In this document: positions 6,232 to 6,273 of the stretch, one piece after another
Position numbering within the stretch: position 1 is the first letter of the stretch
Layout of the letters: every line of letters begins with the position of its first letter
Assembly: GCA_003266145.1 (NCBI GenBank)
Contig: MVJJ01000105.1
Location: 1-6,273, forward strand
Origin: Methanosphaera sp. SHI613
GTDB lineage: Archaea > Methanobacteriota > Methanobacteria > Methanobacteriales > Methanobacteriaceae
Direction of reading: 5' to 3'
Length of the DNA: 6,273 nt
Position numbers and translations under genes: made by a program
The notes under the pieces: model-generated
What the model was told of the DNA's origin: nothing
The model's database searches: none
The model's input: only the letters and a program-made list of their open reading frames with translations

Positions 6232-6273
6232 TGGATTCAAATCCACAATAACCCCCAACCCTATTTATTTTTA
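6232..6273 (+). terminator. Possible weak terminator region at the window end
   Basis: A perfect 5-base-pair hairpin TGGAT-TCAA-ATCCA (6232-6245) follows the last stop by three bases. A C-rich stretch and then a T-rich tract (TTTATTTTT, 6264-6272) run to the window edge. The T-tract could end transcription of the gene pair; the hairpin is short and not directly joined to it. Confidence 0.25.

Noticed and set aside
6231..6250. GGATTCAAATCC resembling a tRNA T-arm
   Set aside because: The rest of a tRNA would have to lie inside the preceding gene, no acceptor stem or anticodon arm fits, and a proper 5-bp stem does not form around a 7-base TTCAAAT loop.

Overview
The window reads as chromosomal DNA of a low-GC methanogenic archaeon. 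The best fit is the order Methanobacteriales, and Methanosphaera or a close relative is plausible. The evidence is a Hel308-like helicase (an archaeal repair enzyme), a protein resembling the methanogen family DUF2115/UPF0305, a CbiD of the anaerobic corrinoid pathway, strong GGAGG-type ribosome binding sites and very AT-rich intergenic DNA. All genes lie on the + strand. The family calls rest on motifs recognised by eye, not on database searches.

Region 1 (1-782) has no intact gene. Its left edge carries two imperfect 22-base direct repeats 50 bases apart. Positions about 140-391 hold the decayed C-terminal part of a TnpB-like protein (IS200/IS605 or IS1341 type). Its reading frame is interrupted by a stop codon but continues beyond it with the conserved NADV segment of the last RuvC motif. 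The rest is T-rich intergenic DNA ending in a possible promoter for the first intact gene.

Region 2 (783-5147) holds three collinear genes separated by gaps of 54 and 48 bases. They are cbiD (cobalt-precorrin-5B C1-methyltransferase), a GT4-type GT-B glycosyltransferase, and a Hel308-like superfamily 2 DNA helicase. I see no terminator between them, so they may be co-transcribed, but their functions (corrinoid synthesis, glycan or glycolipid assembly, fork repair) are not obviously linked. A clear hairpin plus T-tract follows the helicase.

Region 3 (5148-6273) starts with a 243-base gap containing that terminator and several copies of an 8-base TAGTA motif. A tightly coupled gene pair follows: a DUF2115-like protein with a C-terminal Cys cluster, overlapped by 8 bases by a small, highly charged, probably coiled-coil protein with no recognised family. 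The 8-base overlap and a near-complete Shine-Dalgarno sequence suggest translational coupling.

No complete new defence or mobile system is visible. The points most worth a second look are the overlapping pair next to the helicase, the shortened and altered motif region of the helicase, and the tnpB fossil.
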